The translations under genes and the position numbers were made by a program. A stretch of 64,000 bases of DNA from Nipponacmea schrenckii (Eukaryota > Mollusca > Gastropoda > Lottiidae): the NCBI GenBank assembly GCA_030562195.1, contig JAUJPP010000003.1, positions 43,902,602 to 43,966,601 on the forward strand, written 5' to 3'. The notes beneath the pieces are model-generated. The model was not told the DNA's origin. It ran no database searches and worked only from the letters and a program-made list of their open reading frames with translations. Below are positions 1-12,400 of the stretch, in pieces (within the stretch, counting starts at the first letter, position 1; each line of letters opens with the position of its first letter).

Positions 1-3000
1 CATTATTGTTGGTTGTTCAGCGGCAGTTTTACTTATCATTATACTGGCTATTGTCATATTTAAAATCAGACGAAAAAGGCGGAAATTTGATTTACAATTT
101 GAAGATTTCAACGAAGACACACTATTTTCACGATCATGCCCATCATCGAGGTAAGTCGACGAATGTCAGCCTTGTCTTTTTTAATGGTAACAGAAATTCT
201 GTATCTGCTATAACCATATTTGGAGGAAAATTTCCTCATTTAGCAGTGTGTTGTTATTTGCGTAATAGGATTCTTCTAGCTTACTATCATAGAAATCCCG
301 AATCTTCTGTCATTATGCTAAATACTTATATACAAATATAACTCTATGTCAAGTTTATCTGATATGATAGTAACTATATAATAGTTATGTCTAATCAGAT
401 AAGATGCCAGATTTATTCGCTTTTCAATTTCGGAAAAAGTCATGACATGACATCTGACATAAAAATTCAGATAAGGATTTCTCGTTGCTTAAATTTATTA
501 AAAATTCATTGGTTTCTTTCTTCGAAATTGATTTAGAAAAAATAAACTTTCAGATACTGTGTTAAGACAATGTCTTGTCATGCATGGAATGACCTTAATG
601 TGTATTGTGGTTATTCAGTGCTTCGGCAACTACGATTGTGATTGTTATTACTTTTTCAGATCTTCATCTCCAAAATTAGCTAAAAGAAGATCATGTCCTG
701 ATGCGTATGCTAGTTTTAAACCGAGAGATTCTGTATTGATAAGATCAATGACCATTGAACGCATACCTGATTTTGAATTGCCACCAGAAAGAGTTCAACC
801 TAAAGTTAGTTACGATAGATCACTATCTATGGGGCCTACGACTTATCAACAATGTATTGGCTCTATACAACCAGAATTATACAGGTAATTGTTTTATACT
901 GCCATATGTTATACCCCTTAAATCCCTATTCATGTGTGTTTTAATTCAACCATACCAACAGTGACAAATCTACAGTTACACAAGATATACTCCCTTGATA
1001 TTCATGGCCTTCCTTTTCACACCATACATGGCTAATAGATTTACCTTATCAGTGATCTCACGATGATTGGCACTTTCGCCACATACACGACCGATTTACT
1101 GAAAGGTAAATGTAAAACGCCGTAGCCGACTGGTTTCTGTAGAAGTATATTAACAGAATTTTCCTAAAAAAGATTCTTTTAATACTGGTCATAAAATGAT
1201 GCATTATACACGGCGATACCGATGAGTTATTCCATGATCAAACTATAATACTGATTGATGAATGCGTGTTATTTATTTTTAGAGGTGAAGACAATAACAA
1301 TTAGTTTATATATAACATGATTTATTAGGAATGTCGATATTTGATTTCATCCTATTAATTTTAAGAAGATAGCCACACTAACCTTTGAATACGTCTTCAT
1401 GACAGACAATTCTTGTACTCAAAATTCTCAAAATACTAAAAATGGGTTATCAAATGTGTTGTCTGTAGAGTGAGTATGGAATGTCTAAAAGGATTGCTCA
1501 AGATTTCTGGTCTTCATTAACCCGAACAGAATCACCCTCCTGTAGTTTTGTACATATCATAACACTGCAAGTTTGCAAATTTCGCCTGCTTTTAATCAAA
1601 CTAAATGGTGTTTTTCTTCGAATTATCCAAAGCTTCTACACAATAGTTTTTATCCCAAAGACGACTGTTTGTTTGCATTGTGACAATTATTTTTACAGTT
1701 AATGTCACTTTCTATAGATATTCAATCGGCCCAACTAATCAAATTGATATTTTTGATTTTTTTCAGACACCCAACTGTACCCGAGGAAGATGAAGATGAT
1801 TTACCACCAACCGAACATGGTCGACTCTGGTTCTCCATTATTTATGATGTGGCAGTAGAACAACTTTGTGTAAATCTTATTAAAGTTAAGAATATACCAG
1901 GTAAGAAATGTGAATGTGCTGTTGAGGACATTGCTGGTTCATTGAAATGAAAACTTGAACCAAATATATATTTGTGCAATTCCAACTCTAAAATTAATGT
2001 AAGAAAAGTGATTGTGACTAAATCCAGAATCAATATAATTGGCTATTATCAATGATTGTCATTGCAAATGTCTTTATGTCGTCTACAGACGTCATGATTG
2101 TCTAATTTGATACTGTGACCTTATTTATGTTATCATGAAGCAGTCATAATTTTTTTATAGCGGATGTATTGTGGAAGTCACGGAAATTCTGGTTTCCTAA
2201 ATTTCCTTTCAAATTTACCCCTCAAATAACATGAAGAATATATAAGATACATTAAGATGGAAGGCTTTCGTGATAGCGTTATATTAATCACACTCCCACG
2301 TAACTTTGTTGACATTTCATCTATTGTTGGCTGAGTGAGGTGACAGTTAAATGTCAGTATTGAGAATTACAAAGAAGGAGAAGAAGGTGCTAGTTGTTGA
2401 TTTCCATACACACTTGGTATCGATCGCCTCGTTCTACCTGCTTACTCTTCCAGAATATTATCTAATGTATGTCGGTGGTTGGGGTAATACTGTGAGTGTC
2501 CGTTTATAGGACTTACAGAATGAATAGAATATAAGGCAACCAAGGATCAGAATATAAAAATTATGTTGTTACAATTCCTATGACTAAATTGATTTTCTCG
2601 TGTTTTGTTTGAAACCTGTTAGGGATTAAAATATGGTATGGAATTAAATTAAAAACGAAAAGTCTTCTTATTAAAATTTATGCTATTTTCTATCTTGACA
2701 ATAGAGTCACGTTTTACAAAAATGGTCCATGTGATTGGACCATATGTTGAGACTGATGTGTAAACCAAACACTTTCAGTCATTTACATTCCAAATAGGAT
2801 GATTAAATGGAGGGGAAACGATTTCTGAAATATAAAATAATGCAAGATAAACATTATTTTATGTATTTTAATGCGATTATTATTGAATTTGGCTTTTTCT
2901 TTATGTGGTTGACATATTGTCATTGTTTATTCACAAAGGTCCTTCGATCAATTTATACCAAATGTTACGTATATATGACTCGTTTATAAATATTTACTGT

Positions 3001-5101
3001 TTTATTTATTCAGTGGCGAAGTAAATGTCATGGTCAACAATCAAACTGACCGATATATATAAATCAAATAACCCACGAATGGTGATTTGAACACTTGCAG
3101 AACTCTTTTATTTTTCAATTAAATAATGCCCAAAAATATTCAAGGAAAATCTTTCGGTACGATAGCGTCTCACAGTTATCTATACACATGCATTGATGTA
3201 GTCTTTGATATTTTAAACAAGTAAAGATAACGAACAAAATATTGTTGTATGGATTAAGCCACTTCTTCCAAGGAAGCAATTTCATTCTGAAAGCAATTAT
3301 TTTCTTTCTTATAGGCGTTTTGAATGAATTCCTTTTCGGCCTTTTGTGATGAAAATTTAACGTGATGTTTACTTCACTTTGTTTGGTTACACAGATAAAT
3401 TTTCAATGACATTTTGATTCCTATTTTTAAGTTGTTTTCAACATATGAAGGTCATCGAAATATAAATATCTTTAATGTAATATTTCAAAGAAAACATCCT
3501 TTTTATAACACTAATATTAATGAAAGTCATTGAAAAATGCAATTTTTGTTTACCCTATTATTATTGATTTATTGTTTTTACTTTTTTATTTTTATATTAT
3601 TAAATATAAGCTTTTGATATTTATGATATTAAATATAAGACAAAAAGAATGATTTTTTATAGGAAGAGGCGTTAATCATACACCACGTGATCCGTTTGTA
3701 AAGATATATTTACTGCCAGATGAACGCACCTGTCGTACATCAAAAACTCGTAAAAAGTCTCTTTCACCAGTATATAACGAGTCTTTCACATTTCAGGTAA
3801 GCTAAGAACATTATTCAGACATTGTTAAGATAAAAGAACATGGTGTGTTCAACAAATAAAATACCTATTCGGTCGTGCAGCTGCTGTGGTATAGATTACT
3901 AGGTCACATTGATCTAAGGAAACACCATGCCGCATATTAGCATAAAACTCACACACACTCTTTATTTGTTTATATACCTTACGTACCTTTATGTACCTTA
4001 CACAGGACCCCTAGTTTAGGGAACAAGGTTTCACTTAGCTCCATATTTTGATAAATAAATTCTAATATTCTGATTTTCAGGTTTCTCCTGACGAGATATC
4101 AACAAGGACCCTTAGATTTTCTGTCTATGATGTTGATAAACGACAAATACGCCACTCTCTTGGTCATGTTATGGTACCCATGAAAGATGTCGACCTTACT
4201 AGAGGAGAAGTCATTTGGAGCGACCTTGAACCCATGGCTCAGGTAAGTCGAAATGTAAGACTTAACATAATTCAAACAATTTTTTACACTTAATTAATTA
4301 AATTACTCTATAGTTGTAGATTACCACCTACCGTTGGCTTTCGGGTACGGATATCTGTATGATAGAAATTTGTTAAATGTTTTGTTTTCGATTGTTTACC
4401 TTTAGGCGGCTTCATCATTAGGTGATATTCAAGTTAGTTTAACCTACATCCCACAGCAAGAAAAAATCAAGATAGTTGTAATGAGAGCTAGAAATCTACG
4501 ACCATCAGATTACACCAGTGAATCAGGTTGGTATAAGAAGACACTCTTTCTGGCGTTTCATTGTCGTGTTTTCAATTATTCGATAAAAATGTCGAAAAAT
4601 GAGAGAGTGTGTTTCGTTCTTATGTGCAAATGTACCTATTGCGGATCTCAAATCGCTGTTTTAAACTAATATATCATTCGAAATTTATTTAATCACAATC
4701 TTGGTGTAGACTCAAACACCTTTGTCAATGTCTTTAGAGATTTTTTTTCTTATTTTCTAGGGTTATACGCTAGAGTTCAGTTTTACTACGGAAGACGTGC
4801 GCATAAAACAAAGAAAACAACAATGCAAAGGATTCATTCTGATCCAGAAATTCACGAATCTTTCACGTTCTCCATCGCTGGTAAACAGCTGGATACCTGC
4901 AATGTCGTTTTATCTATAATGACGTCACAAACAAGAGGACCATTTAGTCGAGAGGAAGAGTATGGTCGTGTAACTGTTGGACCTTTCATGTTCGCCAGAG
5001 GTGAAGAGCTGATTCATTGGCAGGAGATGGTTGCACAGTCCAAGACACCAATTACACGATGGCATACCTTAACCCCCTACGTAGCACCAGATTTACATTA
5101 A
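1..5101 (+). CDS. SYT15: Synaptotagmin-15-like membrane C2-domain protein (5'-partial, seven exons)
   Basis: A membrane-anchored tandem-C2 protein of the synaptotagmin family, expected to act in vesicle or membrane trafficking. Exons that join in frame: 1-150 (entered from outside the window), 660-884, 1767-1900, 3663-3796, 4081-4242, 4406-4526 and 4761-5101, with stop TAA at 5099-5101; about 421 codons are visible. The first exon encodes a hydrophobic span (ILAIVIF) followed by a basic stop-transfer KIRRKRRK. C2A begins near GRLWFSIIYD in exon 3 and includes LLPDERTCRTSKTRKK in exon 4. C2B covers exons 6-7 and ends with the family-typical VGPFMFARG and RWHTL motifs. Those motifs and LLPDER match synaptotagmin-15 best as I remember the family; synaptotagmin-17 is the alternative. 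Few calcium-coordinating aspartates remain in the C2 loops, so Ca2+-independent function is likely. The initiator Met and any short extracellular N-terminus lie upstream of base 1. Confidence 0.88.
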
Positions 5102-7343
5102 GTCAAAAGATAAGAGCTATATTTTATTGGACTCAAAACAAAAAAAAAACAAAAAAACACATAAGGTTGCAAATTGGTGCTGTAGAAACGTTAATGTATT
5201 TTTGTTGATTTGAGATGTTTTATTTTTAACCTCTAAAATGTTTATTTTACTATGAAATGTGTATATTAGAAATACAACACAGAATTTATGAAAATCAAAA
5301 TATTGTAAATAGTGTTTGAGATTTTAAAGCTTTATAAAATGATTACGAAAAACCAACGTTAAATTCTGATATCCTGAACCGTGCTTTAGTCATCCCTTTC
5401 CATGCGCCGTTAACTTAAAAATGCATCATTATATTATTTACTCAATTCGCTCATATTATGTCTTTTGGGATTTATTTGGATAATAACAGAATAAATGAAG
5501 ACCAAACGCTTAAAGTCGAAACTGTTTTCAATATTGTGCTTATTTTTTTAGCCTCGAAATTTTCTTTCAAAATGGTGCCTTGTATAAACAAACAAAATTC
5601 TTCTTCCAATTACTTTTAAAATTATTTTCATTGAACCAAGTATTGTACTTAAAAAGGTCACAGATCGATTAAGATGTTCTCTTGTCTATTTATTTGCCCT
5701 TTCTGGTCACAAATCTATATTCCTTTAACCTGAAAGTTTGAAGGTACAGATCTGTAATTGTTACAATATATAATGTTAGTTTGTGGTATTTGAATATGTT
5801 TTTATATATCAGTGGTTCAGAACAATTTCAACATTATTTACCTCATTAAAAGGCTTGACAAAATAACGATATTTAACTATATTGCTAGCTAAATACATTG
5901 ATATTTGTTTTATAAATTTAATTATCAATATTTGTTTTTATAAATATAATAATCTGAAATGATAAAGATTCTCTTTTACTCAATAAATTTATATAAATTT
6001 TTTTCATTAAATATTTAGTTTGAAAAAAAAAACTATATGAAATAACACAGAGTTCTTATTTTACTGAGTAAATTTATATTATTACAAATTCCGTTTGAAA
6101 ATTACTATATTATATAACTATAAAAATAAACGAATCCGAGTGAATAATTTTAGTTTCAAATCAAATTGTTATTTTATGTATGATGAAAACATGCTTTTGA
6201 TCGTTTCATTTATATACATTTAATATCAACACAATACTCCTGCTCATATCGATATTGGGCTCACACCTTATTTCCAATACGGACTAGTCATGTCATACAA
6301 GTTGAGTGAAATCTCGAAACTGAAATATATTCTTCTTAATAAATGCTCGACCAATTGGATCTTGTTAATTATTACACTATTGAAAGTGTACTTGCAATTA
6401 AGAGATTAGTCAAAGAATATCTGAAAATTTAGAGTTAACAAAGCTTTGGAGAGGAGACTTATTTTCAAGTATGTATTTTGAAAAATGTTGTTTTATTTCC
6501 ATAACAGATATAGTTATCATTATATATCCTTATCGAATTAGAGGAAAACCACATCTCGTACTATAGTTGTATCTAAAGTAAAGATTTTCAAGTTAATTTG
6601 TTTTGAATTGAAATAATTTAACCTGTACCATATTATGTTAAAATAGTATTCAACACACTCAATAGATTGGTTATTACATATGCGCTGTATATGGACACAA
6701 TCGTGTAGAATGGATTATAATATAATGTTAATTATATTTGAAACGAGAGTTCATATATATTTTGTATATAAACAAGATTGATGTCTTACAAGAGCCATTA
6801 AAATTTACATTATTTGTGTCAAGATATCAGCATAATCAAAAACATGATATTTGTATTAAAAAACAAGCTGGTATATTATACTAGTTAATTATTATTAATG
6901 AAGAATACGTGTACTTGTAATGGTCTATATTTAAGAAATTATTATTATGACAGTATGGAGATAAGAACTGGTGGTAATGGGAATTATTTTGGTTTAAAAT
7001 GTACAGATGATTATTGGTTTGAAGGATGTCCATATTTGTATTCATGTTAATAAACAAGTAACTTCGTTATCGTAAAGTTTTTATTTCATCCTTAGCACAT
7101 TTCCAGTCAATGTCCTATGTGATGTATAATTGGGTATTGGGAACGAGCGTTTGTATCCTCCAAATACGTCGTAACTACAATACCACTGCATACGACTCCG
7201 CCATTCATATCATCGTTGAAGTGGGCAGTGAAATATGATCGTAAGGATTAGAAACTGTACACAGAAAACAATAGTAATTGTAAGTTTATTTATATGAGTA
7301 GCAAAACAATTTTCATACAATTTGATTCTTTGTCTAATGTTGT
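5102..7343. other. 3' UTR and downstream intergenic DNA of the synaptotagmin gene
   Basis: AT-rich DNA with no open frame that resembles a protein. An AATAAA hexamer at 5490-5495 is a candidate poly(A) signal for the synaptotagmin gene, about 390 bases past its stop. Several A or T runs occur. I saw no RNA gene here. Confidence 0.5.
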
Positions 7344-8456
7344 CAAGGCAAAATATCTCAACAAAAATTTAAACGTCTTCTCATGGATTGGATAAACACA
7401 GCTTGGGGAATGCGCCACCATATTAGTAATAACATGGCACCAAGCTCATGCAAGTTCTGAGTGTGGAGGGTTCCTTACTTGACGGAGCCGCATGCCTAAC
7501 ACATTCCATGCTCTATGGGGTTGAGGTCGGAAGATCTTGAGGGCTACTCCATGACATTGATTCCAGCGTTCCTGATACAATTCGTTGTTAAATTGGCCGA
7601 ATGAGGTCTGGAGTTATCCTGTTGAAAGTCAGACCTGGGCCATGAGCTGCCATGAATAGTAAAAGCTCTGGGACGAGCACCTGATCCCTGGGTGACAATG
7701 GGTCGGGATCGAGCATGACCGTTTATAGCCACAAACCATAGCGCTATCACCCCAAAGTGAATCACTTTCTGTACGCAACACTCCACACTCTAATCTTTCC
7801 ATCAGCAAAGTTAGTGTGAACCTTGATTACTAAAATCTATTCGAACCTCGCTGGGTCCATCTCAGGTGCCGTTGTGCCCAAATAAGACGTTGGCGTCGAT
7901 GGAAACGGGTTAGGATTGGTCTACGATATGGCCGCCGTGCAAAAACACAAGCAGAGCGCAGGTGATTTCGAATAGATGTGGCAAGCGATTACGCAAATGG
8001 CGTAAGATAATCTGTCGGTCTTTTGCGCGTGACGCAACACTTAGTCGACCAGGACGGTGTCGGTCAGCTTTGGTTCCAATTAGATTGAACGTGTTTGGAG
8101 GTTATGGATGGTCGATCGATTGCATCCCATATCCCCGTATTCAGCATGCCAATGCCACGTTCACGCTGAATGTTTGACAGTCGTGGCATTGCAAATAAAT
8201 AACCATAAAACCTCGTTTTTCTAAGATGATAATCTGCTCTGCTGCCATGAGATCAACAGCAGTGGCATTGATAAGCCACCTGACTTGTGTCACATGGAAG
8301 CATGATTTTAGCCTGAATTGCTCTGTCACGTGCTACGTGGGCCGACCAGTAGAATGTGTGCAATAATGCCCTTGACAATAACTTTTTCAAGGAGAGTTTC
8401 TTAACACTATTTGACAAATAATGTCAAGGTTTTATTTTTGTTGAGTTAAGTTGCCC
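7344..8456 (-). mobile_element. Degenerate Tc1/mariner-type DNA transposon
   Basis: Minus-strand translation in shifting frames gives recognisable pieces of a Tc1-like DDE transposase. An N-terminal helix-turn-helix region lies near 8180-8040. A block at 7786-7544 contains FQQDNSRPHSA, matching the catalytic FQQDNARPHTA motif of Tc1 elements. Near 7540-7430 is an RNPP-containing tail like the end of the DDE domain. Imperfect terminal inverted repeats flank it: GGCAAAATATCTCAACAAAAAT from about 7347 and, inverted, GGCAACTTAACTCAACAAAAAT ending at 8455. Stops and frameshifts break the frame, so it cannot move by itself. It lies between the two convergent genes, just past the cadherin stop. Confidence 0.8.
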
Positions 8457-8659
8457 TGATTTTTTTATGATTAATAAATTAAAAGTTGCACGACATATGA
8501 GACCCATTGGAAACAATGATAATAGAAAGAATTAATGTATAGATCCGAATCACGAATAATATAATTAATCTAGAGTTTGTTGTCCCCGGCAGTTGTCCTA
8601 AAAATAATGATTATTATTTAAAGAAATATTATATAGGTGGGTAAATTGAGTTCCGATAC

Positions 8660-8915
8660 ACACTACTAGTACTGATTTCTGATCCTTACATCTTGCACAG
8701 AAGTCCGATCCACACATTTTGTACAGAAGCCTGATCCGCACCTCTAGTATAGACCTTTGTATCTAGTATAGAAGTCAGATCTAGACATTCAGTACACAAC
8801 ACGGATACAGACATCCACATATGAAGTCTGAAAAAGACATCAGAAGTCCAGTTCAGACATCAAGGACAAAAATCAGATTCGCAGCTCACAGGAACAGAAT
8901 TCCGAATCAGACAAA
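8660..8915. repeat. Degenerate short tandem repeat, about 26-30 bp unit
   Basis: Words such as GATCC(A/G)CAC, TACAGAAG and CAGACATC recur at roughly 26-30 bp spacing, for example GATCCTTACATC, GATCCACACATT and GATCCGCACCTC. The stretch lies immediately downstream of the cadherin stop, so it is probably in that gene's 3' UTR. The units are too diverged for an exact period by eye. Confidence 0.45.
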
Positions 8916-8956
8916 AATATGACAAGCAAAGCAAATATGGCATTGTGTTATATAGT

Positions 8957-9449
8957 TTATAAGTCTGTGTCTTCACTTTCCTCAGCTACTTTATATTTAT
9001 AATCTTCCACATCTCTTATAGTCTCATACACTGACTCAAGGTTATGTTTACTATTAGTCTTAGTTCCTGACGAATATTGTGTGGATTGATCATCGATTAA
9101 CACATGATTTACGTTCGATATGGGTTCACAATAATCATCTTTAGAAGATATTATTTCTTGCTTGCAACTGTCTTCGCCAGATTTTGAACTGCTCATTGCT
9201 GAATCGGTTCCTGGGTTTTGGTTAGCTAAGTATATTTCTTTAGCTAAATCCATGGCAGTTTTACCCAATATAATATCTCGAAGCGTCAGTGTATCACCAT
9301 CCGAAGTTTCGTTACCAAACTCTAGAGTTTTCTCCTGCTCCTCTGTCACAGTAAGTATCAACTCTGGTTCCTGCATTGGTTCTGAATTCAGAGATTCGAT
9401 GTCTTGGAATAATCTAAATGATACTCTTTTCTTTAATTCATCTTGATTC
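8957..9449 (-). CDS. Cadherin exon 62: cytoplasmic tail with C-terminal PDZ ligand
   Basis: The last exon begins after the acceptor at 9450-9451 and stops with TAA at 8957-8959. It encodes 163 acidic, Ser/Thr-rich residues with no catenin-binding domain recognisable to me. The chain ends EESEDTDL. Thr at -2 and Leu at 0 fit a class I PDZ ligand, as at the end of cadherin-23. Tyrosine motifs YETI and YKYK lie shortly before. A binding partner cannot be read from sequence. Confidence 0.9.
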
Positions 9450-12400
9450 CTGAAAAACAATATCGAATTTACTTACAGAAAAATAGCTAGACATTTCTGT
9501 CCACAAGGAATTCTCTATCAAAAACGAAATAAACTGATACGCTTTAAGCAGAAATTTGTTTTTATTTTTATGCATACTTTAACATTTGTTCTGTAAATTT
9601 TCAGATAAAATATAAGGTCAATGTATTGAATGTCATTAAAAATGTACTTTATTTTATTTTGTGTGGGTTGTAAATATTGGGCGTGATTTTCTTGAAACAC
9701 AAAATGACGCACATGTCTGCAAATCACAATACATAATCTAATATCCTCTTATATATACTTTTCTGGTCGACTCCATGCAATGGTGCAATTGGGGAAATTT
9801 TGCCTGGACAGCGGCATTACCCTACTTTTGTTTGCGATTTCCAACTGTCGAGAGATCTTTAACGTGCACAGCATTTAGCACATGGGGCCTCGGTTTATTG
9901 TCCCACCTCGACGACCAAACGCTAGACTAGACAGGAAACCTGGTTGAAAAATCCGAAAGTTCATCTCGACCTTTGCCGGACATTCAGGTTAGCGAGCAAG
10001 CGTCTAAATCACTGAGCCAAGCCACCGTAGGCTCCAAACAACCGTTCAAACGATTCACAATAAGTGAGAAAAATATAAAGCAAATCACCTCAATACAGCA
10101 TCCTATGTGAGCGTAAAAATGACAAAAAAAAAGGGGATAAAATAGGTACGTGAAAGAGGTAAATATATATCTAGCACATTTAAAATTATATTAGTAAAGA
10201 ATAAAATCGTATTATGGTTAATCTGCTTATGAAGACAAAAACATGTTTAATGTTCGAAAAAAGAAAAAAAAAAGGTTACTTACTTTAAAAAAAAAAATAT
10301 TTCAAATATCAAATCGAAAAAGAAAAACATCACTACAAAATTACAAACAACACTTGCTTGATTTATTCTTAGATTTGTTGATAGCTATGAAAGGGTATCT
10401 GTTTCAGTAGTTGGTTCCATGCATGTTTGTGTAATATTTTTCGTTAATTTACTGAAAGCCTTTTACAATCAATAAAACATAAAGTTGGGTTTAAATTTCT
10501 TACGTCGCCAAATGCCGCGCAGTAGCTTTTATATGCTCATTGTCGGCGTCAAAACAACTTTTATTTCCAGATTTCAACAATTTGTGTATTGGATCGGTTT
10601 GACAGACATGAAGAACGCTAAAAACTTTGATGGGAGACTGATTAGCGAGGGTAAAAAATTAAAGTATTTGAATGTTACCACAAGATCAGATTGTAAATCT
10701 AGCGAACTAGACGTTAGGGCGAGATGATAAGTCGATTGTTTTGTGATGATTATAATTTAATCGATACCGATAGCACTAACCAACGATACTTAGCATGGTT
10801 ATACTTGTCAGTTGCGTATTTATGTGAATTCCGCTAAGCCTTGGATTTGGATTTTGCATGAGTTTACTGGGCGTCGAAACGTAATACAAAGCTATGTGAT
10901 ACTTAAAACAAACATACTTTAAAACAAATACCCTTCTATAAATCTAGATATGTCATTGTGGACCAACTTACGCTTACATTAAAAGTACAGTTATGGTATG
11001 AAAGGATATTTAAAAGAACATTCATAAGATTAATCAAGATTGATGGACTAGGTTTTTCAGCTTTCACATTTACAGATAATGTTGTTATTTATTCTTCTAA
11101 ACGTAGAAATAGGGCTTTATAGATACAGTCATCATTTTGTATTCGAAATCTTTGTAATATACATGTAACTTATTTCCATGTTTTTCACCTTAGTGTAACA
11201 ATAGTTAAGTATAAGTATCCAAACAGATACCATCTGTTAGTAATAGCTATACTACGACTTGTATAAATGTGCAATGAGAACAATAGAAATGTTTACACGG
11301 TTTAACTACAACTAATTCTAAATCTACATAAATTTAAACACAACAGCTATCTTACTCTGTCTCCTTCTTATATTTCACGTATTTCTCTAGGTTAATATCA
11401 TTAATATCAACACTATCTGCATCTCTTGATAATAAATTATATTATTTTTGTTAGTTCAGTTCAGTGATTTGAAGAAAATTAAGGTTCATCACATTTGTTT
11501 GTTTTGTTAGTTTCAAAACCAAATAGCAAATGAATGAAGCACGGAAGCACTTTGTAATAGATTTAATATTTACGTCTATAATTCTTCTGTTGTTTGCTAT
11601 AATTTGAGACATTCCATAATTTTCAAATTGACATGTAGCTACTTACAGTTCCATGACAGCAGAATCTGAATCACAAATGGTATCAGAAAATGTTGTTTCT
11701 CTGCTGATTTTCTGTCGTGCCATCAACGCCATCTGTATCTTATTTTGCTTGGCTTCTTGTCTTTGAAAATGAAAGTTCGTTAGTAAATGTATTACTGTGC
11801 AATGTAAACATAAAGGCGAATGGAAAGGGACGACGGTGATGTTTAAATAGTGGGAAAAATGATTATATTTGCAGGGGAATTAAAGGGACAATATCTTAAA
11901 TAATAACATATGCTTTGAAAATACTTACACTTTCCATGATCTAATTACTATTACTATAGATATAATTGATCCAACAAAAATAGCGCATGCTAGCCCCAGC
12001 AATGTCATTTCCGGAATTCCTATTAATCCTTCATCGTTGGTGATCTTAATTGGAGTAGCATCTGTTACAAAAGATTGACCTCTGTTGAATAGTTCTTCGA
12101 TTGCTTTCTTTTTAAGTTGAACTTCCCTTAAAGAATAGAACGCTTTTTTATATTCTTATATGATTTGTAGGTTTATGGAATATGTTTACGGTCAGACATT
12201 TCTTGTTTCAGCGGTGTCAGTTAATGCCAATTGGGTAAGCATGGATTTTTTTGTTCCAGGAATGAAAAAGGTAGTTGAGATGTTGGATTGAAAACTAGTT
12301 TGATATATTTGTTTGTTATTTTTTTATTTTGTTTTTTTAGCGGTTTTTGGCACCAGCTAGAAATTATCTTACCTTTGAATAACATGCCATGGAACGAGAT

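Noticed and set aside
9162..9446. Plus-strand 94-codon frame opposite the last cadherin exon
   Set aside because: Antisense shadow of the coding exon 8957-9449; no start context, domain or splice support.
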